Shown here piece by piece: positions 28,314 through 39,608 of a stretch of DNA of 64,000 nucleotides. Each line of letters starts with the position of its first letter. Within the stretch, counting starts at the first letter, position 1. Made by a program: the position numbers and the translations under genes. The stretch is from Ehretia macrophylla (Eukaryota > Streptophyta > Magnoliopsida > Boraginales > Ehretiaceae), in contig CM075770.1 of NCBI GenBank assembly GCA_037974665.1, positions 61,267,850-61,331,849 on the forward strand, given 5' to 3'. The notes beneath the pieces were generated by a model. The model was not told where the DNA came from. It did no database searches and saw only the letters and a list, made by a program, of their open reading frames with translations.

Positions 28314-31300
28314 TGTAACGCCCCGATCCCTCACGAGACCAGAGTTCCCAATTCCATTCTCAAGGCACAAGAAACGAGGGGAAACGGACGAAGCCTCCCT
28401 TGTTTGTAGGACAATCCAAAACCTGTAAACAATATTTATAACTACAAAACTATGGTCTAACTCCATTCACCCAATCAAGCATACACGACCAATAAATAAT
28501 AACATAGTCCATTAAGCTATTACAGACCACCTACAAATCAAATACAAACAAGATCCAATACAATTACAAGCCGGGTTTCTATAGTTCCAATCAAATTACA
28601 ATTTAAACCACTTTACAAATTCACATGGATTCGCAGGTACTAATAATGGAAGTCATCACAAGCAAATAGGGTAACTCTCGAGCTTTCCCTATATCACCTT
28701 GCGAAGGTGTTGAACCTGAAAGGTGTTAAAAACGAGGGTGAGTATACAACTGGTACACTCAGTGAGAGAGGGGAAACGGGAACAGTATACCAGGGTTCGT
28801 GCAATGTAGCAACTTAACACAATTAATGCAATAAATAAACAATGAATAACAATTCTAATACCACATTTTAAAAGGATACAATCGATAACCCTTATCACTC
28901 CAAATCTTCGATCCCCGATCCACTAACCATGATCTCAATCTCGATATGTCGGTATCCCTTACACCAATGGGTACTCCGGATGTACCCGATCCTACGACCC
29001 AACACCCCCTGACAATCTCCGGACCAGGCGAGTGAGGGAATAGCAGATGAAGCTAAGGCAACCAACACTAGCAAGCCCGATGCCGCCCAGCGAGGCCATC
29101 GCATCCGCCGCGACAATAAGGTTGCGCAACCACGATGCAATGCAAGAATGATAACAATGACAATATAATCAGGAAACACATTTAAGGACAAAAAGTAAGT
29201 TGTTCTCGCACCAAGTTACAATTTAGCAACAATAAGCATATATCAATTACGCAATTATACTAAACAATATACTCTTTTGGAAAGAAAATAAACTATAATG
29301 CACGTAAGGATGCAGGTCCCTCACCTCTACCGAGCTCCAAAATGTAAGTTTGAATCACATCATTTCCAGTCACCTTGAACCTATGAGCAAACATTACTTC
29401 AATTACTCTTCAACTACAACATTCATTAATTATTTAGCTAGGTTAGCTAACTTATAACTTCGCTTATTTAGCATATATACAATATCTATTAGAATTCTAT
29501 TTTTAACAAAATACCACTTTTATATACTTTAACTTAACATATATTCCAAGTAATCATTTCCTACAGCGTAACTCATATAATTATAAGCAACACGGTATTA
29601 TAAACAAGATACAAACATATTTTAATGAAGTAGCTATACAACCTATTTCATGAAACTTCTCTAAACAACTACATATTATATACCATTACCATTTAATCTC
29701 TTATTTAAATCATTTAAAAGTCAATTATAATAGCTACATCAATTCAAATAACCAACTAAACACCAAGCTCAACTAATTCACATAAAATCCAATTAAAACC
29801 TTTCCACATGCTTAGTTTTTAGGTCATAAACTTCACACTTATACAACATATAACTCAATCATGATCAATTAGAGCGAATATAACAATATAATAACTGCTA
29901 ATTCAAGTAATTCACAAGAAATCCAACAAGTCTCCTTCTAAATTCTTACAAAACAAGCTCTAAACTTCACACAAGATAACAATCCTCAAATATAACTTTA
30001 CTAATCACCTATAGCCATATTATGATACACATAAATGCTGTGAAACCACATTTTAAGTCATGTTAACACAAAAACTCCAAAAAGTCCTTTAAGTGATTTG
30101 AACTACAACTATCTAATTCGATTATCTAAACCACGCCATAAATACATCTTAGAGGCTTCCTAACACATCTAAGATCATATACTTATTCGAACAAGCCATC
30201 GCTAATACTTCGCTTGAAAGACCTCTTTGTCTACTAAAATAATTGACACTCAAATGAAACACAAGGTACTAGATCCACAAGTAAGTTATTCCACACTTCT
30301 AATGACACCTTATGGCACCAATTAGAACCACAAGACCTCACTTTATACCTTATCCAACATAAAAGTCCCAAAATCCCCTTTTTTATGCATTTTAACTACA
30401 AGAACTCTAACCAAACCCCAATTTGGCGCCATAAAGGCACATTAAGCACTGCCACACCTAATAAAGACTATCTACATCATTATATTCTATCTGGATTCAC
30501 TTTTCGGATAAAGCCCCTTTGAATTCTAAACCAATTATGCAAATTTCCTAAAGTTTCAATCAAGCCAATCACGTCTAATCACTAATCTATGCTAATTAGA
30601 GCTTATATTACCTATATATAGCATCAAATCAATCCTAGAATCAATTTTGCACAAAACCCTAAATATCACTAAACATTTTCCATTTTCTCCAACAGAGGCT
30701 TAAATTAATCAATTCAGTTATCTATGCTATAGACCTCCAAACTGACTGATTTTTATGTATAAATGTAGCTCTTTGAGTATAGATTACTTTAGCCTCAAGC
30801 GGAACTCAATTCCGATCTAAATTCCACAAGTTATGACCCTTTCTGTGCAATTGCGCGAACTGCCCCCTGCACCAGCGATTTTCAGACACATTTCGGAAAT
30901 GGCTAAATCGCGGGGTAAAAACGTTAGAATTTGCCTTAGCTCTAGAAATCAACATTTGTTATAAACTGTCTAATCTAGCTGCCAGATAAATTTCGTTCAA
31001 TTCTAAGCACTTTTGCTATACCAAAACTACTTTGGAAGTCAGGGGCAGTGCAGTATCCAAATCCGAATTTTGCTTGCTTATCATCTTCTTGTTATTTCTT
31101 GCATTTGAGCCAACAATAACCAAGTACTCAAGCAATTCAACTAACTTTAACACATACATTCAGCTAAGCTCATGAACATGATTGAAAACATATTTTACTT
31201 CCCATAACTTGCAAACACTCTTTGACAACTAACACTAGCATGTGCATGACTTTAATTACTCTTGATTATCTAAATAGCAAGTCACTACACATAATTCATC

Positions 31301-32898
31301 ACATTTAATTTTCACTCGAAGCTCAACTTATTTAAACATTCAATGCACATAGTTCACGTTAATCACGTATTAAACATTTAGCATTCAGCGCAAGTAATGT
31401 TTATTTAACCCTCATTTCACTTAAACACTATCTCCAAACATGTAATTGTTACTCTCAAGCCTTCAACTCCCTATAATCCACCATTATTCAACTCAAATTA
31501 ACCTTTAGTGCAACATTAATCACTTAGCTATATAAACTGAAATTTTTGACTGCATTTGCTTAAATTTACTTGTTCAGGTAGCAGCCTTAATATCCTCCAA
31601 AACTTCTAACAATTGCACAGACATGTTGTTCATCAAGTGTAGATAGGTTTAGCCTCAAACAGTTCCTAATTTGGAGTTAAACTCATCAAGTTATGCCCTT
31701 TAGAAAATCATTGTGCAGCTAGCCCTGAATTACGCGAGAATCAGTCACCCTACTGTTTTGGCTCCAAAACAATGCCTTAATGATAGAATTCGATCTTTCC
31801 CCCAAAAGAGAAATTGTTCCTCAAGTTCTTAGCTACAATATAAAAAAAAATTCAACCACTTTCAACAACGTTTGCTAGGTCAAACTGCCTCTGCAATCTA
31901 GTCGCAACACCTGCCAGAAAAGTCAGAATCTTGCACTACTCATGTTTTAGCTATTTCTTGCTTCATTGGCATACTACCACCATTACTCACTATGCATATG
32001 ATGTAAACTACTCTCTTTGACATATACACAAACTCTTGGTCTTCAACAATTAATCAAAGAAGCCAACTTCAACTACAACCAAAGCCAAACACCAAGGCTA
32101 GCAATTCATGCATTAGAAAGCTACCACAACATTTCGTACACTAAATACCTCATTAAACATGCATTACAAGCTTCATGTTCACTTATCTACATATGGTATA
32201 CATGTATATACAACAAGGAATCAGCCAATGATGCAAGCATGGATGAACCCTCACCTTAAGTTGAAGAATTTGTACACAAACAAGCTCAAAATCACCCTTT
32301 CTTCCTTCTTTTCTCCTTCTTCTTCTTCTTTTTCTTCTTCTTCTTTCTTGTGTGTTTTTAAACGTGTTTAGTGTGTGTGTGTGTGTGTCTGATTTTTGTG
32401 TGTGTTTTTGTGTGTTTGTGTGTGTTGTAGTATATTAATAGGTGTAAATAATAAAAGAAAGAAAAACCCAATTGACCAACATGCCCTTCAACTAAATGCT
32501 ATTAACTAGTTTGCCATTCTAGTTTAGTTCTAACTAATTTAGTTGCTCTAATTCCTAATTGTCTACGTTAATTATTTTCTACGGTTCTTACGTTTTTTCA
32601 AAGTGTTCGTGAAGTCCCAAAATTGCATGTAAAATGAGAATTATGCACATTAACCAATTAAATGTGCCTACTTACATAAGAATGCATTTATATTGATGCA
32701 ATATATGTTAATAGATGAAATTTCTTGTTAAACTAGATGTATGCACATAGTTTGATATAAATGCACGTTAAACGAAATAGATTGATGTAACCCAAAATAT
32801 GATATTTTATGCAAACGAATATACGTAAATAATTAAAGTAGACATATAAGTATATGCACATCAATTAAATAATTATATGCACGGGTCGGGGTGTCACA
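28314..32898 (-). repeat. 5' LTR (in element orientation) of the LARD-like element
   Basis: About 4585 bp. On the minus strand it begins TGTGACACCCCGACCC (right end) and ends GATCGGGGCGTTACA (left end). It holds a CTT-rich stretch near 32300-32350, a GT run at 32371-32388 and a block near 28960-29120 of higher GC content that is also recognisable in the solo LTR at 35399-38241. A 98-codon minus-strand frame at 28895-29191 matches no family I know and overlaps the GC-richer block, so I treat it as chance. Confidence 0.85.
32371..32388 (+). repeat. (GT)9 microsatellite in the right LTR
   Basis: Nine GT units at the position corresponding to the 14-unit run of the other LTR, flanked by identical sequence (CGTGTTTA before, CTGATTTTTGTG after). 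Confidence 0.9.
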
Positions 32899-34476
32899 TT
32901 ATGGCCCATTTAAATTCTTTGAAACCACATTTATAAGCACATTAACTTAAAAACTACATAAAGCCTTTTAGGTGTTTTGTACTACAACTACTCAATCTAA
33001 TTACCAATTAAGTGTCATAATTACATTTTAAGAGCTCCCTAACACTTCTAAGATCATATACTTATTCAAACAAGCCATCGCTAACACTTCACTTCAAAGA
33101 CCCCTTTGAATTCTAAGCCAATTATGCAAATTTCCTAAAGTTCCAATCAAGCCAACCACATCTAATCACTAATCTTTGCTCATTAGAGCCTATATTATCT
33201 ATAGATAGCATCGAATCAATCCTAGAATCAACTTTGCACAAAACCCTAAATATCACCTAAACATTTTCCATTTTTTCCAACAAAGGCTTAAATTATCAAT
33301 TAAGTTACCTATGCTATAGACTTCAAAACTGACTTATTTTTATATATAAACGTAGCTATTTGAGTGTAGATGACTTTAGCCTCAAGCGGAACTCAATTCC
33401 GATCTAAATTTCACAAGTTATGACCTTTTCCGTGCAACTACGCGAACTGCCCCTGCACCAGCGATTTTCAGACACATTTCGGAAATAGCTAAATCGTGGG
33501 GCCAAAACGTTAGAATTTGCCTTAGCTCTAGAAATCTACATTTGTTCTAAACTGTCTAATCTAGATACCATATAAATTTTGTTAATTTTAGAGCACATTT
33601 GCTATGTCAAAAGTGCTTCGAAATACAGGGGCAGTGGACTGTCCGAATTTGCACCTTGTTGTCTTCTTGCATTTTAGCTAGTTAAACAATTGCTAAGTCA
33701 TGTATTGACCACATGGGACACTTATGCACTTCATTGTGGACTTCTATCAAACACCTAGCCTTCATACAAAGGCACCAACAAGCAACAACAACACCATTAA
33801 AAATACTAGCAACACTTCACAAAACATGCAAAAGAGAACTCAACTAACACCATATAAGCTAGAAATTAACTTCACTTGCAATTTATAACTCAATAACTCA
33901 ACTATCTACTTCATAAACAACATTATATTAGCATAATACTACCATAAAATGCAAGATAGATGCAATTCCTCACCTTGATTAAGCTAAAAGATGCAAGAAA
34001 TTGGCTTGATAGGCTTGGTTTTCTTCCTTTTCTTCTCCTTGTTGTGTGTTGTGTGTGTGCAGAATTTTGTGTGTGTGTTGAACCATGTGTGTGTGTGTCT
34101 GATATGTGTGTGTGTGTTTTGTGTGTCTTGTTTTGTTTTTTATTTAAGTAGAATATTAATTAAAGCCCATGGTCCAAATTGTCCTTCTAACTATATAATA
34201 TTAACTAGTTTGTCATTTGATTCTAATCTAACCAATTTAGTTTCGTTTGCTACCCATTATCAAATAATTAACATCTACAACACTTAAACACGTAAATGTA
34301 CGTGAATGCATGCTAAACGAGACAAATGCACGTTTTGCAAGAGATATGAAAGATAATGATAATAAATATATGCAAACAATTAAAGTAATATGTAACTGTA
34401 TGTAAATGATTAAAATAAACATATTAATATATGCAAGTAAATAAAATAGTTATATGCTCGGGGTCAGGGTGTCACA

Positions 34477-35213
34477 GGAAGGGCCTAAAAATTAAAAATA
34501 TAAATCAAATTGTTTATATAAATAAATAAATTCATTTATTTAGAATAAAAATAATAATATAATTCAAAACTTGTTTTTAGATAATATAAAACATATTTAC
34601 AGAATTTAATGTTAAATAAATTTAATTATTTAATATAAAATTAATTAATTTATAATTTATTGTAACAAATTTTAGTTTTTGAATACAATTTTGTAGCCCC
34701 GTGGTGGCCATTGGCCACCAAACGGCGACAAAAAAGTAAAAGTTTGGTTGCTAATAGATATGAAGGGGCAACAAATTAAAAATATAAATTAAATTATTTA
34801 TATAAATAAATAAATTCATTTATTTAGAATAAAATTAATAATATAAATCAAAAGTTATTTTTAGATAATATAAAACATATTTATAAAATTTAATGTTAAA
34901 TAAATTTAGTTATCTAATATAAAATTAATTAATTTATAATTTATTATAACAAATTTTAGTTTTTGAATACCATTTTGTAGCCCCGTGGTGGCCATTGGCC
35001 ACCAAATGGTGACGAAAAGTAAAAGTTTGGTGGCCATTTGGTCACCAATTGATATGAAGGGGCCACAAATTAAAAATATAAATCAAATTGTTTATATAAA
35101 TAAATAAATTCATTTATTTATAATAAGATTAATAATATAAATCAAAAGTTGTTTTTAGATAATATAAAACATATTTACAAAATTTCATGTTAAATAAATT
35201 GAGTTATTTAATG
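34477..35213 (+). repeat. Satellite array, block B, between the two retroelement clusters
   Basis: About 2.5 monomers. The start GGAAGGGCCTAAAAATT continues the monomer cut at 21008. The same GGAAGGGCCTAAAAATT variant occurs intact at about 41429, 44924 and 47264. The end TTATTTAATG is continued by TAATATAAAATTAATT at 38663. Two boxes are present, near 34696 and 34979. Confidence 0.95.
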
Positions 35214-38200
35214 TGGTGACCCCATCCCACATCGAAAGGCTTGGAGCTGGGCCAACTGAATATATAGAGAAGTCTCGTATATTCGTGTAGGCGCCTTTTC
35301 TAGTGTGGGGTTCCACCTAGGAAGGGACAAAACCGTGAGGAGTATGGGCTCCAAAGCGGACAATACTTACATAGTGCGCTTCGGGGCCCACTTGCCATTG
35401 TGATAACCCAAACCTGGCATGCATTTAATGGCATCTAACTGCATTTAGTTGAGTGTTTAATTAGTTAAACATCTATTTTTGCACTATTTCGAGATTTCTT
35501 CTAAAAAAACATTCAATAATTTTTATATTGATTAACTAAAGATTATCACTTATTTTTATTATTTATAGTAATTAGATTTATTTACTTGTGTTCGATTAAG
35601 TGCCATTTTAGATATTAGCATTTAGTTACATCTAACTACGTGTTTATGTTAACTAATTCTCTTGTATCTTCACACTAGTTTCATAATTCATGGAAGATAT
35701 TCTAGAAATAGTTAAATTAATTATTTTTAAATAAATATTGATTATTTTGAATGTTTTGATTATTTTAGTAATCGGTTTTAATTGTCTTGCATTAAAATCA
35801 CTCGGGTTTCAAATAAATGAGGAAAGTAACTTCGAGCAGGAGTGAATTTTAAACTATTCTACCATTCTACTTTTCAAATAATTAAAGTTTTATATTATTG
35901 ATTATCACTTTATTAGCGATCGATTATGGACCGTTCGATCGTAGCATTTCAAAAATGAAAGTTGGAAGAATATTCCTCGGATTTCAAAAATAATGTTTCT
36001 AGTTTAAATTAGCTAGTTTTAGTCGGTTTTCATTAAAATTGCATTGCTCTAACTTGAATTGGATTAAATAGCATCAAAATAAGCTTAATTGACCAATTTT
36101 AACTTAAGTTTGATTTTGCAAATGACCAAAATTCCCCTTGTCACCTAATAAATAATAAAACAATGCAAAAATCAAACAAAACAAAATGCCAAATGACCAT
36201 TTTGTCCTAGCCATGGCCGAAGCTTCAAGGGGAGAAAAAGAAAAAGATTTTCTTGCATTTTCTTCTACAATTGCGCGTGGAATTGCTTGGGGGTCGTGGC
36301 TCGGGTCCTTGTGGGTCTTGGTCTTCAATCTCTGTGAGGGTTTTCATGCTTTTGTGCATTTTAATATGAATTTGATTTTTGAGTCAATTTTTCAGATTTG
36401 ATAATTATCATGTTATAATGCCTGTTATTGCTTAAAATAGCTTGCTTAGGGTTCGTAGAGCATTGCTTGTTAGTTATTTAGCAATTTTTACGGTTGAAAC
36501 GACGTATTTGAAATTGAGGAAGAACATGAATAGTGAATTATGAATAGTAAACCCTAGAATTTCGGATTTCGATCTGAATTGCGATTGATTGATTTGGATA
36601 GGTGCCATTAGTGATAGAAAGATAAAATGTGAAATAAAAACGGATCGGCCTTTGTTAAAATTGGAAATTAGACAAAGAAACGTAAAGGGGCCGTTTGACC
36701 AAAAGTTGATCGTGCTCGAATTGAGTTGGGGATTTTGCAATTGAGGGTATGGAAGCACTTTTGGTGCTGTTGTGGCGTTGATTGAATGACCGATTAGCAT
36801 AGCTGTAGTTCAAACGCAGTAGGTGGACTTTCGGGTCTCGGGTGAGAAAGTGAAGTTTAGTGACATAGAAACATGCCTTGTAGTGCCTGAGTGAATGTAG
36901 TGGAATCGGTTTCCTAATCCCGTAGCTCGTTTGCTCGTAATTGTCCTTGGAAGTTGGGGTTGAATAATGATATTTGTTGTTTTCGTGTTTGAACTGCCGT
37001 TACTTGCTTAATTGTTGTTATTGTTGCTTATTATTGCTTGTTATGCTTGAAAAGTTAGTTGAATGCTAGTATTGATTGTGATTGCTTGTTATCTCGTTTG
37101 TTGTCACTAGTTTGTATTGTTGTGCTATCGCTCGTTTATTGCCTTGTATCGAGTCTTGCATTGCATAGTGTCTCGCGCGTGAGTGATGGGCCTCTCTGGG
37201 TAGCCTCGGGTTGCCAGTGTTGGTTGCTCTAGCTCCGCTGCTATTCCCTTTCTCGCTTGGGTTGCCTCCCAGGGAGATTTGGGTCGTAGAATTGATGGAT
37301 ACTTCCGGGGTATTCCAAACTGGTGTTATAAGGTGGATGCGCGCTTATTGTCATCGTTGTTAACATCAAGCTCGAGATTGATGTATCGCTCGTAAAATGG
37401 TACATTGCTCGTATGAGTGAACCATAGCCTTCAGAGTGTGGTATAGCTTTGAATGGTTGTGTTAATGCTTTCAGTTATTGCTTATTGTATTGATTGTTTG
37501 TCTTGATTGTTTACTTATCAGTTATATTGCTTAACTGTCTTATTTGCATTGCACAAATTTCTTTCTCTCCAATTGATAAATGTCTCGCCCTCACTGAGTA
37601 AACGTGTTGTGTATACTCACTCCTCACCACCACATTTCAGTAAATGTCATGTTAGCTGGAAGTTCGTGATTTCGTGAAAGTCCGTGCTTGAAGAGTTGTC
37701 TTGCGTGTCTATGTGACTTGAGTTGTCAAAGTTGTAAAGATGTATGCTTTTATGTATTATATGTATTTAATGTAAAAAGGGATGTAATATAAGTTTTATT
37801 GGATTATTGAAGTGGTTTGATAAGTTAGATTATATATCTAGTTAGCTTAGCTTAACTTCAAAGCATGTTTGTAATGTCTAGCGTAAAAGAGTTAGAAGAG
37901 CATGATAGTTTATTTTATGTAGTAGCTTAGTATGGTTTAATTGTCAAGTACTAATGTACTTGTCAAAATGGAAAGAGATAGGTTAGTTTTTAAATTAGAA
38001 ATGTATGTATACTTGCTGAGTTTAAATTGTTGAGATCCGAGGCTCAGATGGCCTTGAGGAAGTTTTGTATGGTTGGACACGGTGTTGGTCCATTTATATG
38101 CTATTACAGGTTTTGCAAATTGCCTAGAAACAGGGGAGACTCTGTCCGTCTTTTCCTGAAAATTTTGCCCGGGTTTGGTTTTGGGTTGTGATTAGATTGA

Positions 38201-38322
38201 TTGATAGAACTCCCGGTCTCGAGAGGGATCGGGGTGTCACAGCCATGGCCTCGGTGCTCGCTTGGGCCCTAAGTCCAGGGAGTTTCCTGCAGGCGTGGGG
38301 GTGTTGGTTTCGGGGCATTACA
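35214..38322 (+). repeat. TRIM 5' LTR in two parts (35214-35398 and 38247-38322)
   Basis: The two parts together equal the 261 bp of the 3' LTR at 38400-38660 and align with it end to end. The break falls in the GCCAT of CCCACTYGCCATGGCC, which is duplicated around the nested solo LTR. Confidence 0.85.
35399..38241 (+). mobile_element. Nested solo LTR, 2.84 kb, inside the TRIM left LTR
   Basis: It begins TGTGATAACCC and ends GATCGGGGTGTCACA. A perfect 5-bp target duplication, GCCAT, lies at 35394-35398 and 38242-38246. No primer site or second LTR lies within, so it is a solo LTR. Its last kilobase is related to the LTRs of the LARD-like element in opposite orientation. Shared points are the TGCCAGTGTTGGTTGC block near 37214, the CTCACTGAGTA stretch near 37590 and the CTCGAGAGGGATCGGGG terminus. 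The first part is not obviously shared. Frames at 36104-36401 (opposed, 71-74 codons) and 36474-36800 look like chance: they overlap each other or show no motif. Confidence 0.85.
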
Positions 38323-38326
38323 AAAT

Positions 38327-38338
38327 TGGTATCAGAGC
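38327..38338 (+). other. Primer-binding site of the TRIM element
   Basis: TGGTATCAGAGC, four bases (AAAT) after the CATTACA end of the 5' LTR. It is complementary to the 3' end of initiator Met tRNA, the same primer and the same 4-base gap as in the LARD-like element. Confidence 0.93.
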
Positions 38339-38384
38339 CGACCTTCTTTTGCACCAGTGGCCCGCGAAGGCGTTGGGCCTCTTT

Positions 38385-38396
38385 AAGGGGGGGCGG
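38385..38396 (+). other. Polypurine tract of the TRIM element
   Basis: AAGGGGGGGCGG, ending just before the start of the 3' LTR at about 38400. Together with the primer site it bounds a core of under 80 bases. Confidence 0.8.
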
Positions 38397-38399
38397 ATA

Positions 38400-38660
38400 T
38401 AGTGACCCCATCCCACATCGGAAGGCTTGGAGCTGGGCCAACTGAATATATAGAGAAGTCTAGTATATTCGTGCAGGCGCCTTTTCTAGTGTGGGGTTCC
38501 ACCTGGGAAGGGACAAAACCGTGAGGAGTATGGGCTCCAAAGTGGATAATACTTGCATAGTGCGCTTCTAGGCCCACTCGCCATGGCCTCGGTGCTCGCT
38601 TGGGCCCTAAGTCTAGCTAGTATCCTGCAGGCGTAGGGGTGTTGGTTTCGGGGCGTTACA
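38400..38660 (+). repeat. TRIM 3' LTR
   Basis: 261 bp, from TAGTGACCCCATCCC to TCGGGGCGTTACA. It includes AATATATAGAGAAGTC near 38445, a plausible TATA region, though no transcription start can be proved. Minus-strand frames across this LTR and the adjoining satellite are incidental. Confidence 0.85.
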
Positions 38661-39608
38661 TATAATATAAAATTAATTAATTTATAATTTATTATAACAA
38701 ATTTTAGTTTTTGAATACCATTTTGTAAGCCCGTGGTGGCCATTGGCCACCAAACGGCAACAAAAGGTAAAAGTTTGGTGGCCATTTGTTCGCTAATAGA
38801 TATGTAGGGGCTACAAATTAAAAATATAAATCAAATTGTTTATATAAATAAATAAATTCATTTATTTATAATAAAATTAATAATATAATTCAAAACTTGT
38901 TTTTAGATAATATAAAACATATTTACAATATTTATTGTTAAATAAATTAATTTATTTAATATAAAATTAATTAATTTATAATTTATTATAACAAATTTTA
39001 GTTTTTGAATACCATTTTGTAACCCCGTGGTGGCCATTGGCCACCAAACGACCACAAAAAGTAAAAGTTTGGGGGCTATTTGGTAGCCAATTGATATGAA
39101 GGGGCTACAAATTAAAAATATAAATCAAATTGTTTATATAAATAAATAAATTCATTTATTTATAATAAAATTAATAATATAAATCAAATATTATTTTTAG
39201 ATAATATAAAACATATTTACAAAATTTAATGTTAATTAAATTAAGTTATTTAATATAAAATTAATTAATTTATAATTTATTATAAAAAATTTTAGTTTTT
39301 GAATAAAATTTTGTAATCCCGTGGTGGCCATTGACCACCAAACGGCGACAAAAAGTAAAAGTTTGGTGGCCATTTGCTCGCTAATAGATATGTAGCGGCT
39401 ACAAATTAAAAATATAAATCAAATTGTTTATATAAATAAATAAATTCATTTATTTATAATAAAATTAATAATATCAATCAAAAGTTATTTTTAGATAATA
39501 TAAAACATATTTACAAAATTTAATGTTAAATAAATTAAGTTATTTAATATAAAATTAATTAATTTATAATTTATTATAACAAATTTTAGTTTTTGAATAC
39601 CATTTTGT

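Larger units (their letters stand above)
22640..32898 (-). mobile_element. LARD-like non-autonomous LTR retrotransposon, structurally complete
   Basis: An element of 10.26 kb with LTRs of about 4574 and 4585 bp flanking a 1.1-kb core. The target duplication is perfect: TTATG at 22635-22639 and at 32899-32903. The minus-strand orientation follows from the primer-binding site beside the right-hand LTR and the polypurine tract beside the left-hand LTR. The core carries no gag, protease, reverse transcriptase or integrase; the longest open frame is 125 codons and unrecognised. Very long LTRs with a non-coding core fit the LARD class, although its core is shorter than in the classic cereal LARDs. 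The LTRs differ by roughly 3% by eye, suggesting an age near 1 My if a rice-like substitution rate applied. It inserted into an older LTR of its own family. The superfamily is probably Ty3/gypsy, judged only from LTR ends and primer site. Confidence 0.85.
21009..34476 (-). mobile_element. Outer solo-LTR-like element, interrupted by a nested element
   Basis: This is a fossil LTR of a long-LTR plant retrotransposon, present as two parts: 21009-22639 and 32904-34476, together about 3.2 kb. The left end is TGTAACGCCCC and the right end GGGTGTCACA. Read on the minus strand these give the TG...CA ends of an LTR starting TGTGACACCC. Flanks are GAAAG (21004-21008) and GGAAG (34477-34481), a 5-bp target duplication with one difference in an otherwise continuous satellite monomer. 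It is clearly related to the LTRs of the nested element but shorter and visibly diverged, so it is older. No internal domain is seen, so a solo LTR from LTR-LTR recombination is the simplest reading. No coding sequence. Confidence 0.8.
35214..38660 (+). mobile_element. TRIM-type LTR element, split by a nested solo LTR
   Basis: Without the nested insert this is about 600 bp: 261-bp LTRs around a core of about 77 bp with only a primer-binding site and polypurine tract. It is too small to code for any protein. LTRs begin TGGTGACCCC or TAGTGACCCC, carry CCCATCCCACATCG and GACAAAACCGTGAGGAG, and end GGGGCRTTACA. This resembles a TRIM/SMART-type sequence I know from many plant genomes (CCCACATCG ... 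GTTACA, then TGGTATCAGAGC). The two LTRs differ by about 6-7% by eye, so it is probably older than the LARD-like element. No clean target duplication is visible. TAAT occurs at both edges (35209-35212 and 38663-38666), but the exact ends are uncertain by a few bases. Confidence 0.85.

Noticed and set aside
28895-29191. 98-codon frame with a hydrophobic centre in an LTR
   Set aside because: The equivalent region of the other LTR (about 23220-23510) does not keep the same frame among the listed long frames, and the block is a GC-richer LTR segment also found in a distant solo LTR. Chance is more likely.
35217-35398. 5S rRNA-derived LTR of the Cassandra type, considered because of TGGGAAG-like words
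   Set aside because: The conserved 5S internal promoter boxes are not present. The LTR fits the CCCACATCGG-type TRIM better.
36104-36800. Possible small genes (frames of 71-108 codons) in the 35-38 kb insert
   Set aside because: They lie wholly inside a solo LTR with perfect target duplications, overlap on opposite strands, and show no recognisable domain.
38124-38785. Frames of 64-105 codons across the TRIM LTRs and adjoining satellite
   Set aside because: They cross element boundaries (solo LTR into TRIM, TRIM into satellite), so they cannot be ancestral genes. The TRIM core is under 80 bases.
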